Positions 22,380 through 43,410 of a stretch of DNA of 64,000 bases are shown piece after piece; the stretch's first letter is position 1; each line of letters starts with the position of its first letter. The stretch covers positions 1,189,001 to 1,253,000 of the forward strand of contig JAWNZC010000265.1 of the NCBI GenBank assembly GCA_035771165.1. Direction: 5' to 3'. The notes under the pieces were generated by a model. That model was not told the origin of the DNA. It worked only from the letters and a program-made list of their open reading frames with translations, and did not search any database. The translations under genes and the position numbers were made by a program. The stretch is from Paragorgia papillata. Taxonomy: Eukaryota > Cnidaria > Anthozoa > Scleralcyonacea > Coralliidae.

Positions 22380-22700
22380 AAACATTGATTTCTGGGGGGA
22401 GGGTGACCCCCTCTCCCTAATATGGTGAAAAGTTGAAATCTGGGGAAACTTGTTTGGGGGGGGGGGGGTATAGTTGTTCCATGGTTGGGTGAGTTGCACC
22501 ATAATAGCTAAATTATGCAACTTATGGATTCGAGATTGCTCTTTAAATCCCTTCTCAAAATGCAGGAAATGCTGTTTCAGAGATCCTAGAAATCCTAAAT
22601 TTTTGAGCAAATGTATTTTTGGTATAATGAAGCAATCATCCTATATAGCAACATTTAATTCAATTGCTCTTGCTCAACAGTGTTATACTGTTATTTAAAT
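22380..22700. mobile_element. Fragment of the same hAT family as 52087-52599
   Basis: AAATGC..GAAATGCTGTTTCAGAGATCC and a poly-G stretch match the element at 52087-52599 in opposite orientation. A cut-off CATAGGCACTTTAA just before (22370-22379) equals the end of the piggyBac-like MITE at 53066-53387. No clear ends. Confidence 0.45.
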
Positions 22701-24798
22701 ATATAATAAGTGAAAAATGTACTTATAAAGAGTTTGTGCTATACCTATATCATAAAAGTGAAAAGCTACACTACAACATATGAAATACTACACAAGTTCT
22801 AATTGGTCAATAAGTGTGCAGGATGAGAGTATCTTGCATGGAAAATTTCTAACCAAATGAAGTTTGGGAGAAGTGCAAACTTCACCAATTGTTTTAACTG
22901 TATTAACCCTGTTGTTATTTTATAAAACTACTAAATGGTTTTTCTGTATTGGATACTGTGATCTAAGCACACGGGGTATAATATTTCAAAGCTGGGAAAA
23001 AGCTAGCAGCTAGGTGCATTGTTTTTTAGCTTTTTTAATATTGCAGTGCCATGTACAGAAAACAAGTGGGGGATCTAGGATTATAGAGTAGGGGAACAAT
23101 ACCCAAATGGGTACCACCTAGGTCAGAGTCCAGTGGCAATTGAACCCCCCCCCACCCCCCACTCCCCAATAATTTTTGAATTCTAGGAACTAGTTTTTTA
23201 CAATGGGGGGGAGGGGGGGTATTCTGACACTGCGCGGAGGACCCTATGCTCCAGTAAGGACGTATAGCTAGTATGAACGGGCTTTCTGAGTAACCAATCA
23301 CATTGTTAATTATAAATTCATCCCCATGCTCGTTTATGATTAGAGTTAGAGTGTTTGTTTGGGTTAGGTTATCTAAACCAATCAGAGACCGTCTTACTGT
23401 AGCTACGTGATGACCTGTATCCCGAAGGTGCACATGTGAACTACAGAGTACACCCTGTACCGTATGAGAATGTATTATGCGGCGTCGGAAGTCAATGGTC
23501 TGGGAATGAATGGAGACCGCGCAGAAATACCGGATGTCCGAGAAACGCAAACTTGAAATCGGGATCAGTCAGAGACTCAGTGGCGCTGACCAAAAGGATC
23601 GTGGCCTCTGTGACTATGCATTTTCACAATAGGGCAACCAATCAGGAGGGGGAAAACAATCTGAAACTTTATAAATAATGCACCTCTTTTAAGTTTAACT
23701 TGGGACACGCAATATTCCAAAGTGTGTCTTTGCTTCAGCATCTAAAATGACAAAAGTAGGTTTATCTAATCAGAAGTACATTTGCCTAACCACTATACAT
23801 AAAGTACATATTACAACGTGCGGTTTCTGATCGTTCCGATGCCTTTAATCTCTGCAAACAGTATTCAAGCGACGAGTGCGTTTGCATGGAAACATGCATT
23901 AGCTGGAACGATCGCACTATTAAAACTCTTGAGCGGGACAATATTTCCGCAAAAATTAGATAATTAGACAAAACGGCGATATTTCTAGGTAAGAAACACA
24001 AAGGCAAACCACAAACAAAGCAAAGAAATTGTTGGAATTTCTCTTGCTTTTATTGTCATGTATTTGCGTTTATTTTACGGCCTGTTCAGACTGTGCAATA
24101 GTGCTTGACTGCATGTGCAAAGCAGTGAGATTAAAGCACCTCTAATCACGTTTGCAGTCCACGGCTGTTCTGCAAAGTGAGCCCTGAGGCGAGAGATTAG
24201 TTATAATATGTGTAGTATTTTTCTTCAGGCTCAGTTTCTCACGAGTATGGTTCATTTTACATTTTACAATATTCAGACAAAATGTACGATTCGTGTCATC
24301 ATGATTATCTTTGTCCTGATGCATTGCTTGTATATCAGCCCAGTATGAAATATTGTTCTTATTCTAATTAAAGTGATCTAGCAATTTACATAGATTCTCG
24401 TATTCTGCAATCTCCATGTAAACGGACTGTTGTTTGTCAGTAATTTAAACTTATTTTCAATCATCTCGGAGGTACGAAGCCTTTATATCCACCCACACAT
24501 ATGTTCTAAAGATTCGCGTTTATTCAGCAAATATTGGTTATATGGGTTTGCCGCATACATCATTATTCGACAGTTAGTTATATTATATGATAATGAAAGT
24601 GAGCTTTATAGGTGGCGTGCATCCAATCCCTTGAAATTCGAAAGACATTTAATCATATTCGCAAAGCAGTAACATTTGTACACGATTTTAAATTGCGAAG
24701 GTCTTTGTAAAAAAATAGAGAGATTAAGTTTCACGTAAACGGGAAACGACAAACGTGAGATTGAAACTAGAGAGATATTGATTGACGTGAGAAGATCC
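22701..24798. other. Non-coding stretch
   Basis: AT-rich with poly-C/poly-G patches at 23140-23220. Open frames at 23035-23550 and 23436-23678 overlap each other and show no family. No RNA gene seen. Confidence 0.35.
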
Positions 24799-24809
24799 AA
24801 GATGGCGAC
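24799..24809 (+). promoter_or_regulatory. YY1-type motif with embedded ATG
   Basis: AAGATGGCGAC matches the YY1/initiator motif found over start codons of housekeeping genes. The following frame (MATKKK...) runs straight into a MITE 17 bp later, so any exon here has been disrupted. Confidence 0.3.
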
Positions 24810-24825
24810 TAAAAAGAAGTATTTG

Positions 24826-25313
24826 ACTACACGCGTAAAAACGCACAACTTGTTCATGGTTGTCAACAGGCGTGAACGTGCTGCCATCCGTGAACAATGT
24901 TGTGCTGCTCGCCGTGAACAAGTTGTCAACAAGTTGTTCACTTATGGTTCGAACAACTTGTTCACGGATAAATCAACAGTCATGAACAAGTTGTTCCAAC
25001 AGCACATTTTTATAGCCAACAACGTTGTTCGCACATGATACAACATGTTGTTACCGCATGACGAAATAACAACGATGAACAACAATGTTACAACAATGGT
25101 GAACATGGTTGATGTATCAACACGTTCTTCGGTTGTTCCAACATGTACATGCGTGAACAACGGTTGTTGTTTCATCAAGCTGTAACAACTTGTTGAAACA
25201 ATGATGAACAATGTTGTTCATTTATCAATGTTGTTCACATATGTCAACAAGTTGTTACAGCATTGTTCAGGCAACAATGCTGTAACAACTTGCGAGATTT
25301 TTACGCGTGTAGT
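24826..25313. mobile_element. MITE built from AACAAGTTGTT-type palindromes
   Basis: A perfect 16-bp terminal inverted repeat, ACTACACGCGTAAAAA / TTTTTACGCGTGTAGT. The interior is an array of degenerate short palindromes (AACAACTTGTTC, GTTGTTCA, TGTTGTAAC) at least a dozen times. Open frames inside are products of the repeat. Confidence 0.75.
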
Positions 25314-28300
25314 TGTCGATAAAAAGGTTGCTTTTTCGTGTTCGTTTTGGTACCTATGGTTTAAAAACATTTTGTGTTCATTATTAACATTTGTATTGTT
25401 TCTCTTTTCTTTCGTAGAAATTTGAACGCCAAACGGCTGGCTGGAAAAAAGTTATTCACGTGATCTTCTCTGCCGTTTGCTGTTTCCCGTTCACGCGGTT
25501 CTCTAATATTAGGCATACACTCTCTATCTCAGACTTTCTCTAATATCAAGACAAAACTTAGCTTTCTTATTGTAATGGGTCAAAATCAAGTGTGAAGTAC
25601 TGGCATGGTGACATTTGAAAGATATACTGTAAGTATATATTTGTCATCTAGTTTTTTTTTAAAATAATATATGATTTAAGCACATTACATAACCATCAGT
25701 TTACAAGTGTAGTATCACAAGATTTGCAACCAAGCCGCAAAGGCGATTCTTAAGAATTATTTTCAAGCGCAATATGAGAATTGTTCGTTAAACAAACATT
25801 GATAGCCTCGAAATATCTTGATTATAGGTTAAGCAAAAAGAAGAAATGATTGTTAATTTTATACGTGCATTAGGATATTCAGGACTATATTGCGAGTTGA
25901 ATGTTTTGTAAAAGAAACGTGAATTTAGCGTCAAGTGTTGATATTGCAAACTCAAGTAATTAAACAGTATTTTAAATGCATCGGAAAAGAGTATTCAGTG
26001 GCTTATATATACACTTCTCAGTGAGCCTATATATTTTCAGTGATGCATTCCTCCATGGTCATTCAAAATATGGTCTGGAAACTTAGTCTTTGTTCTATCT
26101 TTTTGTTTGCCTTTATGCATTTTTGTGCACGGTCACCGAACCCGTTGTATTTTAATATAATGAACGAATTATCCAATAGCAACGTTTGACTTCAATCACT
26201 CAACCGTGCTATTTAAATATTAATAAACCTAAAACAAAGGATGTGCAGGTGTAATGGTACGGTTCAACATAAAATCACAACTCATTATATGTGCTTTGAA
26301 GTTTTCCGAGTTTCCAGACCATCTCTCGAGTGACTGATGATTCCTTTCATGCGCCCAGTCAGCCGCCGTGCATGCAGACCTGCGTGAGTCAGACGCGGTA
26401 GGCAATGTCAAATACTACTTAGCACAAGAGCTTAATGGTACTTATAAAAGAACTATTTCACAATGTTCTTATATGCAAACTATGTCTTGTAAGAATGAGC
26501 TTCTCAATATATTCTTGATCTTCAAAAATATATAGTGTCACCGCGTAACCGTGACCGGCAAGTGCCATGTAGTTCCTTTTATTGTAGCAAAATGCGTTAA
26601 AATCGACGTTTATTAGGTGATTTTTTCAGACAAAAGTTACTAGTACTGAATGGACAGCAAAATAAGCTAGGATATTATTGCAATGATAACAGTAAATTAC
26701 TGCCAAAAGAGATTTTGGTAATTATCTATAGAAAACAAGAGGGAGTAAGAACTTGGTCAAGAGAGAGCAAGAGAGGGCTAACTCCCTAAATAATTTAGCC
26801 CTCCCGTACCTGAATTTGAAAGAAGACATTGCGTCACCCTCGTAACAAAAGTTTCTAAGTCATGTTTTACAGTTTGGAGAAAAGGGGGGGAATACTACTG
26901 CAATTTTCTATCAATGACTATATTTATTTATTTATCATTTCTCGTACAAACACATATCAATGCAACCTAAATGTCGGAGTATAAGAAAAGCAGACTTATG
27001 ACTTGTTATTTTGATTACGTAATAGGCAAAAATATTGAGTGCTATATGTGACCAAGCTACTTTTGTTATTGAAGTGACGCAATATTAATAATGAAGTTTG
27101 TTAAAGGCCCCCTGGGTTGTTTTCTTAAGATTTTGGCTTCTCAACCAAAAATCAAAGACTGACCCTTATCCACCCATAATATTAAAGAAGCAAATGTCTA
27201 CTCAAAACGAGAGTAAAAAAGATAGAGAAATCAAAGGAGAAAGCAACGCGTCAGGTCTGTTACGGCGGTTATCTGGCCATATAACCATATATATATATAT
27301 ATATAGGAATAAGGTCTCGGGCATAAATATATCTAAGCTAACAGAAGTTAACAAAATTTGTGTTTAATAATTAATGTTTTTATTATATAAGGATAAAATA
27401 AAAAATAATAATTTATAAAGTATTAAGAGATGTGGTGAAATAAGAAATCAATATAATGTTTTTAGAATTTGCTGCGGTCTTCTCACGGAAGTACGTAATC
27501 ACTATGTATAATATATAAATATTGGTGAATTTATATTTTAATATTTAACACTTAAAAGTGTTTTATGATCGCCAGTGCACTATACTTGTGGACCTCATCG
27601 CTACCATTCGTGACAAGAAAGTAAGTAAGCTAACTTTGATTCTTGTAGATGATGAACGCATATTTAAAATTATATAAAAAAACATTCTATTTTTTAATCG
27701 AAATCCTCTCTATTATCTTTCAACTATTCATTTCTTTATTGCACACTGACCGGCAAACAAGCTCTGCTTCGATTTGATTTTACTTGGGTACAATTGATGA
27801 CTTACGTTTGGTGTATAGTGAGTGAGCAGTATTTAAAGTGAAGAAAGGAAGGATTTCACTTACACAATGAACTTTATCTAAATAGCTTCTTATCGATATA
27901 TAACAAAGGTTTATGGTATGCCATATATATACAGGTATATATTATCGGAGTATAGTATGCACTGAGCAGGAATCGGGACGTTAGGCTACCAATAACAGTT
28001 AAACTACTTGGTGATTAGTTTATTTACGGTTGCAAGATATGCTGTTTACATGCAAGTCATGCAAAGTACTTTTAAAGCATTTTAATCAGTCGCTTTATTT
28101 GTTTTTATTTGTTTTATTTGTTTCTGAATGAATATGCAAGACAGTCAAGACGAATGCATCCTCTCATCTATAGTTAAATTAATATTTTTGCATGTGAATT
28201 AACCAAGGCAATAAAAAGATTACAGCTTTGCCTTGTAAACTGCTACTGTCGTGCCACATATAAATTAATTTGAGCTACAGATATATTGAAGTTGTTTGCA

Positions 28301-29463
28301 AAGTAGAAATACAAGCTTTAGTTTTGTTTTTATGTGCTAGACTACACTATACTATATATTTTAATAATTTAGCCGTATATAGGTCTAACTCTGCAGTGAC
28401 ATTTTGCATTGAATGAAAATTCTTAATCATGGTTCACAAAGATATCGTAATTTGTTGATATTTGCTGTGTGTTGGTGAATAGATTTTATTTTCCTTATCA
28501 TTATTAAGATTTAGTATTGGCATCATTGCATTCCTTACTCATGTCGATTTGTATTACTTGAGTATATTATAGTTGAGCCTTACTCTCCATACAAGGACGT
28601 AGCCATGGAGACGTGTAAAAGTTTTGCTTCATATATAGTGCATAAATATATATAAAGATATGTAGAAATGTAATTTTTTTATGATCAAAAAGGTAAATAA
28701 GTCGTCTCTATTAAATTGTTCATCACTTCGTTAGTTTTCCTATTAACAGGAAGCTCATAGTTGATAGCTGACTTCGAAACAAACTAGTTTCAATATTCTA
28801 ACCTTTGTACTCTGGTTTTTAAATTCCAAAAGTAGTTGTCATGGTTGTAAATCACTTCGCTGGAGTTGTCGCCAATAACGATGCTGCTGAATTTTTTAAA
28901 TATGATTTGGAAGGTCTTATTGTAAAAAATGGTAGGTATATAATTAAAGTTGAGGAACGACAGATGTGCCAATAGTTCGACGTTCGTGGAAACATTCCAA
29001 TGTCTAAGCACTAAAGATAAGATGAGATAAGTTACTATATTTAAGGAGGCTAACACTTCACAATGAATTAATGAAACAGTTGCCTTTGCAAGTTAGACAT
29101 CATTAGTTCACAATGTATAGTCGCATCACACATGTCATCGAGTGACTATAGCCATAAAATCAAAGACGATCTGTTGAAAATTTGAAGAATTTTTGCCTAA
29201 AGAAGTTTGACACCATAAACAATATTATGGATATTGCACAATATTTTGTCTACTTACGTATCCTGCACGATCTTGGAATGAAGGTCAAGGTTATACCAAC
29301 TGAGTTATACAATGCCTTCAAAGTATCTTTACGGAAACTACAGTATCTTAATATTAACTATTAACTAATCTTTATCTATAAATAATAGCTATACTGCAGT
29401 CGTTAGTTGTCTATAGTCGTTATCTGTATAGTCATTATCTTAGTTACAGGTATTTGTAGTCGT
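25314..29463. other. Long AT-rich gene-free stretch upstream of SLC12A copy 1
   Basis: No credible gene. A short (AT)n tract lies at 27288-27303 and a GAGGGCTAA / TTAGCCCTC hairpin at about 26773-26807. Any 5' untranslated exons or promoter of the transporter may lie here but cannot be recognised. Confidence 0.4.
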
Positions 29464-29464
29464 T

Positions 29465-30204
<740 letters not shown>

Positions 30205-30397
30205 GGAATTTGCGTGACATAAGAAATGTTTAATGTCATTAAGCCGCATGCTCGCTTTAATGCATCTAAATTAAAATATTTGGCTAATTCTTGCAGATTG
30301 AATGTTGTTTAAAAAACTAAATTCTAAATTTTAGATTAGTGCAGGAGTTTCATATTCTTGGCTATAATCTCCTTGCTAACGACAAGAATTAGAGGAA

Positions 30398-37296
<6,899 letters not shown>

Positions 37297-37308
37297 ACAA
37301 TGAACGAT

Positions 37309-37314
37309 AATAAA
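37309..37314 (+). terminator. Poly(A) signal of SLC12A copy 1
   Basis: AATAAA 13 bases after the stop codon; a second AATAAA occurs near 37668. Which one is used cannot be told. Confidence 0.5.
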
Positions 37315-37749
37315 GCTTTTTAGATAAATAGCCAGTTTACTAATAGTTGTTACCACTGAAGTAAAATATATTTTTGGCAGAGAATAATCTGGAAGATTAC
37401 CAACATTATGTCTTTATAAATTATGCAAATAACATTTACTCTATTTAACAGGCCATTTGAGCACTAAGAATTTCTTTTTCCAATTTCAAAATGCATTAGA
37501 CATGTTTTAAAGAAAGCGCATGCTGTTGATCTGATGTATATCATTTTAAAATTTAATATTAGAAAAATTATAACTTAGTATTAGACTTTGGGCAAATTTG
37601 TGCTATCGTTATATGAATTAATTAGCTGTTAAAACACGGGTTTTTTATGGAAGAAATATAAAGGGAAATAAAAAAACAGTAATAACTGTAGTCTTGTGTA
37701 ATTTCTACCATTTAGTTATTTTTATTTCTATATTAGTTTTATCAGTGTT

Positions 37750-38430
37750 CTTGAGTGACAGTGACCTGGTGATAGTGTGATGGTGACAGTAACAGTGACC
37801 ATGAGAATGAGACAGTGTAATGGTGACCATGAGAGTGAGATGACGATAGTGTGATGGTGACAGTAGTAGTGACCATGAGAGTGAGATGGTGATAGTGTGA
37901 TGGTGACAGTAACAGTGACCATGAGAGTGAGATGGTGATAGTGAGATGATGATAGTGTAATGGTGACAGTAATGGTGACCATGAGAGTGAGATGACGATA
38001 GTGTGATGGTGACAGTAGTAGTGACCATGAGAGTGAGATGGTGATAGTGAGATGATGATAGTGTGATGGTGACAGTAATAGTGACCATGAGATCGTGATG
38101 GTGATAGTGACAGTGGCAGTAATAGTGACCATGAGAGTGAGATAGTGACAGTGTGATAGTGACAGTAATAGTGATCACGAGAGTGAGATTGTGTTAGGGT
38201 GATGGTGACAGTAATAGTGACCATGAGAGTGAGATGGTGTGACGGTGACCGTAATAGTGACCATGAGAGTGAAATGGTGATAGTGTGATGGTGACAGTAA
38301 TATTGACAATGAGAGTGAGATGGCGATAGTGTGATGGTGACAGTAATAGTGACCATGAAATGGTGATGGCGTGATGCTGCCAGGAGTAGTGACCATGAGA
38401 GTGAGATGGCGACAGTGAGATAGTGGACTT
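37750..38430. repeat. ~46-bp minisatellite downstream of copy 1
   Basis: About 13-15 imperfect units built from GTGACCATGAGAGTGAGATG and GTGTGATGGTGACAGTAATA, with 12-18 bp indels. Purine-rich on the + strand. His/Ser-rich open frames on the - strand are artefacts. Confidence 0.9.
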
Positions 38431-38865
38431 TACTCGACGCTGCCCAACTCGGAGCTCCCAATGAAGAGCCTGAATATGAGATTGGTTCTGCAACTTCGAT
38501 GTTACCCCAATCTCGTACCCACAGCCTTCGCTGCGGGCAAACGAAGGCTCTGGGATAATCCATCATCGGAAACAGAAAAACATGTTGCCAAAAAAAATTA
38601 GAACATTGGACGACTTTGGTATGTTTTACCGACATGCTAAGAAATATTTATTGTAAATAGTTAATCATTGTTTTTTTTTAGTTTTAACGGTAGTTTTGTA
38701 TTTTACAGGCATGTAAATTAAGATAAGTAGGTTATCATTTTATATTACGTATATATACAGGGCCCCTGTGGATGCCAGCCTTTGAGCTGATTGGTCTACC
38801 CTTCTGAGCAATTCCAATTTTTCTGGTCTGGTATCCAACTAAATCACGCGTTCTGATTGGCTAAC
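38431..38865. other. Short gene-free spacer
   Basis: A small inverted repeat (CCCACAGCCTTCG / CGAAGGCTCTGGG) lies at about 38518-38553; otherwise AT-rich and empty. Confidence 0.4.
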
Positions 38866-39260
38866 GAGCGGTTCAGTATCGTCTTATCTGGACCATAGTT
38901 ATTGGAGGAGGATGGTTTGGAAGCTCCATTGTCTTTCAAGATTATGCAATGGTCATGTTGATGAACACAATAGTTCATGTTGGAGGAAGGCAATTGGTTG
39001 AAGAAAGGAAATTCTATGGACACGTGACGACGAAGGACTACACAACGAACAAAGGACTTACAACACGTGACGACGAAGGACTACACTAATTAAACCCGAA
39101 CGTTGCTATTGGATGACTTCCTCATTATACAGAAAATACAATACGTTCAGTGACCATGAAATTAGACAAATTGAACAAAAACATGGAACGGTGACTTTTG
39201 CCGAGTTTCCAAACCACCCCCCTCCACTAATTATGTCTGGACCCGCAACCGAACCGCTCG
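38866..39260. mobile_element. MITE with GAGCGGTTC termini
   Basis: Imperfect inverted repeats of about 60 bp: GAGCGGTTCAGTATCG...GGAGGAGGATGGTTTGGAA at the left, with its complement at 39200-39260. Contains a short direct repeat ACACGTGACGACGAAGGACT (about 39019 and 39064). Confidence 0.65.
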
Positions 39261-40540
39261 CAAAGTGAAAAGATAATAAAAAAAAGTTATTTTGCAGTTT
39301 CTCTTTCTTAATTGAAATTTGAATTAATTATAATCTGGAAATTACTTTAATTTAGATAAAAATAATAGTATTTCAGAAAAAAACCTGTACATGTTAAATA
39401 GAGCTATCTTTAAAATAGTCATAAGCAAAACTTCTTGAGTCCTCGAGGATCTACAAATAGTACATCTTTTCGTTTAGAAGTCTTTTTGTTTGTTTGCCTA
39501 TTCAAACAGGAAATGGAACGTATAGGCGTTGGAAAATCGCACTGTTTTCTGATAAATTATTGCTGTATTATCTAAAATAATATTTAACTGAAAAATATTC
39601 AATAAGAAGAACAAGCATAATGATATAAGACATCCGCTTGTTTTCTTTTGCGTCTTTGATTTACCATTTCCAAAATTTCGACAAAAATAAAAACGTTTCT
39701 ACATTTACGACACTTGCATCGTTTGGGGGTGGGGGGGTGGGGCATGTGCTAAGTTAGTAGATCTTTATTTTATTTATTTATCTGATTTTTCCCAATATTT
39801 TAGATTTACTCATTACTTAGTTTTTATAGCTGTTTATATTCATCAAACTAAGTGATGATGATGAATCAATTGAATATAGTTACCAGAGGTCGCCATAAAC
39901 GTCTCACGGATATCAGAATATATTTCAACTCAAATTTTAAGTGATATTCAGGTGCAAAAACAGTTAGTATGCATGGCAACAATATATTATATGACAAGGC
40001 TTGAAAATAGAAGGTCAACATTCATTTAAATCAAATCTACCTGTATAAGGAAGCATTTTTTTTACAAACATCCAGACTACTATAAGCTTCAATTCCATAT
40101 CAAGCTATGTGGCATTAAATACTTATCTCTGTATGCAAGATTTAATATTTCTACATGTCTTAGTAAATACATGTTTATGGAAACCAGATTCCCTTGCAGT
40201 ACCAAAATAAAGATACTATAGAAACAAGATAAAAGTACTAGATAGTGCGACGTCGAATCTGTAAAGGCGCAAATTAATAATTTTTTTCTTACTTTTCTAT
40301 TTTGATCAGTTATTCAAAGTTGATTGAACAACTCAGATGTAAATATCTAACACGTTTAAAAAAAAATTTACAGTTGAATTTAACATAGACAAAATACGTA
40401 GCATTCACAAAGTTGAAAGTTATAACCATAAATTCATATTCTGTTATATGTAATTCAAAAACTCATTAATGAGGAAAACACAAAGGAAATCAGTACCATG
40501 TCCGTGGTTTAATACCTGATAAAACGTCTTGACGTCAGAA
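39261..40540. other. AT-rich gene-free stretch
   Basis: No gene. Contains a poly-G run near 39725 and, at 40455-40515, an inverted copy of the repeat seen in SLC12A introns (32340, 34185). Confidence 0.4.
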
Positions 40541-40655
40541 AGAATACTAATGAGCATACAATTTTATATAAAGAATACTAATGAACATACAGTTTTATAT
40601 AAAGAATACTAATGAACATAAAGTTTTATATGAAGAATACTAATGAACATAACAT
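40541..40655. repeat. 31-bp tandem repeat, about four units
   Basis: Unit AAGAATACTAATGAACATA(C)AGTTTTATAT, the last unit partial, with one or two changes per unit. Confidence 0.85.
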
Positions 40656-40659
40656 CCAA

Positions 40660-40780
40660 TAACGAATCGTTTTTGAAGCCATTCAAAACACTCGCATCGT
40701 GTGTTTTATCAGATCTAAAACACTCGGGCTGCGCCCTCGTGGTTTTAAATCTGATAAAAACTCCTGCTCGTGTTTTAAAT
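40660..40780. mobile_element. Foldback relic related to 34060-34150
   Basis: GTGTTTTATCAGATCTAAAACAC plus a GAAGCCATTCAAAACA flank match the intron-3 element in inverted orientation. Confidence 0.55.
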
Positions 40781-40956
40781 ATTACTTCAATTAGCCTTTT
40801 CAGCCTCGTTCTTATGTAAAGGTAGTTTCAATTTTAAGCACAAGAACGAGTTAAAGAGACCTGTGGCAACAGGGAAAAGAACGAGACCTACATTAGATTC
40901 TAATAAAACTCTAGAGATAATCGAATGAAGTTGTCCCTCAGTAGCATAATGTGAAA

Positions 40957-41128
40957 TATATATATAAGATCAAATCAAATGAGGCCAAGTAGCTACTGTA
41001 AAAATTAGTTTATTAAAATTGATAAAACGTTTTATCAATTTTAATTGATTTTAAACTTTTTATCAATTTTAGTAAACTAACTTTTACAGTAGCTACTTGG
41101 CCTCATTTCATTTGATCTTATATATATT
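40957..41128. mobile_element. Near-perfect palindrome, ~75-bp arms
   Basis: ATATATAAGATCAAAT...GAGGCCAAGTAGCTACTGTAA is inverted at 41060-41128. The centre repeats ATTGATAAAACG / TTTTATCAATTTTA. Non-coding. Confidence 0.75.
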
Positions 41129-42685
41129 CTAGAGATAAAGTACACATTTTAGATTTATCTCTTACGTTTCATTCAAATCCAATTTACATTCATATTAATA
41201 TATACATGGTTTATCCATCTCTCGTATAGCAAACAATGTATACACCGTTCCATAAATTAATTTTATATTTATTCAAATAAGCCTTTTGAACCTGGTTCCT
41301 GCCCAAATAACTTATAGAAAACAGACTTTTCTTTTAAATTATTAAAACTTAGACAAAGTTTGTATGCTGTGCATTTGTATTTAAGGTTCCTACGACAACA
41401 ATGTTAAATTTGAAGAAGCTACATAAATTCATTACAAACACAGTGTATGCCAGTCTAACTGGAATGGTGAAAGTATTTTAGCAAACATCAAAATTTGACA
41501 TTTTAATTTTATTTAAAATATATTTCAACTATTTTAATTAGAATGCGAAACTTAATCTATGTGTGCATTAACTTTAACAAAATTCTGAGCAAAATTGTAT
41601 TGTCTTTCTTGTTTTGTTCAAGAAGCTTGAAATGTTAATCCAATGTGGCTGCCAGTGGATCGTGTGGGGTTGTTTTTATGGTAACATTACTAAAAGTTAT
41701 TTTTTTATTTATTTTAATATTTTAATACTTTCACTATCTTTTTTACTTTAATATTGTTTTGGAAAAACATATTCACCATAGTGATTGCTGGGCAATATTC
41801 TTGTGTCAAAAAAATAAAGAGTTCGAATTTAAATGAGTATGAAAGAATGTTAAACTTAAGTTGTGAATAATCAGTGAAGGTTACAATTTAGAATTGCTCT
41901 CAGGTTTTAACATTATTGGAGTATTTCTATTTTTTTTCTCAACGACATCATCTATGACAAAACAAAAGTAAAAATTTAGATGTTTAATATTTTGACCATG
42001 CGTGCATTCTCTCAGTGATGCAATTGAGGTCCAGAAAAAGAGGCTCAAGCACTTCACGTGTTATCCACGATGCATTTCACATTTCCTTTGTCAAACTTGT
42101 AAAGTTAGGTACGACGTTTTTATGACTGGTTTATATTCTATACGATCCTGATTCGTCCACAACGCTAATTTCAAATCTAAAACCTGAACATTAGCGAATG
42201 TCTGTTTGACTTTCAGTCATTTTATTCTTTATAACTCAATCTAAATATTATGATAAGTGAAAAGATTTCGTCAAGTGCCGGAAATATGTAATCACAATGT
42301 TTGTATGTAAATGAATATAAATAAAGAGTCACTAATATGTGTATTCTGACATATGCACTTGTAGACTGCCAATAACGCTTGGTCGGCAGGAGGTAAGTGG
42401 AGCTAGTTTATTTATCAAATAAGTATATGTAATAACGTAGTAGCGTTGGCATTTAAACGAATTCTGGGCTACTGGCTCACTTTTTACTTAACCCTTTCAT
42501 TCGCATTGGTGTTGCGAAACATCTTTATCTTTTTACTCTGTCAACTAGACGTCCAGAAAGTCATGCATGAAAGGATTAACTTGGACAAAAATATGGTCTC
42601 AGGAGAGACCTCTTATGTTTCTTTTCACTATCAAAATTCGAAACCCACAAATACTGTATGACTAATTAAATTGGCCGCCCCTCTA
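41129..42685. other. AT-rich gene-free stretch
   Basis: No reading frame, repeat or RNA gene could be supported. Confidence 0.4.
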
Positions 42686-42688
42686 TAA

Positions 42689-42912
42689 AGCCCTAATCAA
42701 ACGAGGACGCAAGTCATCGCAAGTTGGCAGCCACGCTATCTAAGCCAGCCCCTCTGAATAGTTTCCCAAAAATATCATGTACCGTGACAAAGTTAAAACT
42801 TGTTTAAAACACTCATGAAACCTTTATTTTGTTAATTTGGGTGTTCAAACGACCGCCACAGAAATTCTGACTGCGAACTTGCGATGACTTGCGTTCTCGT
42901 TTGATTAGGGCT
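42689..42912. mobile_element. PIF/Harbinger-like MITE (TAA target site)
   Basis: AGCCCTAATCAAACGAG at the left and its exact complement at the right, both with an inner CGCAAGTCATCGCAAGTT block. TAA flanks at 42686-42688 and 42913-42915. 224 bp, no coding. Confidence 0.85.
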
Positions 42913-43337
42913 TAAGAGTTAGAAACGATGTCGGTTACAACATGACCAGATCATACATCTATAAATTGAATTCTAATTAATTCCAATTCATTCATTCTGT
43001 ACCAAACCAGGTTTACTTGCATGTGTCAAAAAAAATTAGTAATAGTGTATTAGTAAAAGTATTCTTGATTTCTTTTTTTCCAGCTAGAATATACAAGGAA
43101 TAAAACTGAAGAAAGTCCTGGCTGATTTGGTTTTAGATGAGCTACGAACCACATGAAAATTATTTTTGATTTATATATACAAGCCAGAGGATTGGATAAA
43201 CCAAAGAGAAATGGACAGTCTATGTAATGAATTCTTATCAAGAGAAGATGAAGGGTATTTGTCTACAATATTTTCATTTAATAATTGTCAGTTGTTTGCT
43301 GTACAAGCTGTGTTAGTTAATACTCAGAAAAACTCTG

Positions 43338-43410
43338 AGCTCTAAGCGGGACTCGAACCCGCAACCTTCTGAATGCTAGCCAGACGCTCTAACCATTGGG
43401 CCACTAGAAC
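43338..43410 (-). tRNA. tRNA-Ala(AGC)-like structure, probable SINE head
   Basis: The reverse strand folds as a full cloverleaf: acceptor GTTCTAG with TTAGAGC (two wobbles), D arm GCCCAATGGTTAGAGC, anticodon stem TCTGG/TCAGA with loop CTAGCAT (anticodon AGC), and T arm GCGGG-TTCGAGT-CCCGC. The alanine identity pair G3:U70 is missing (T:A here), which argues for a tRNA-derived SINE head rather than a working tRNA-Ala. The internal A- and B-box promoters look intact. Confidence 0.6.

Noticed and set aside
24799..25038. MATKKK... frame starting at the YY1-type motif as a gene
   Set aside because: Beyond about eight codons it translates the palindrome-array MITE.
37705..38635. His/Ser-rich open frames up to 297 codons on the - strand
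   Set aside because: They are produced by the 46-bp minisatellite; three frames are open in parallel and no non-repeat domain is present.
40541..40655. CRISPR array
   Set aside because: Direct 31-bp tandem units without spacers, in an animal genome.
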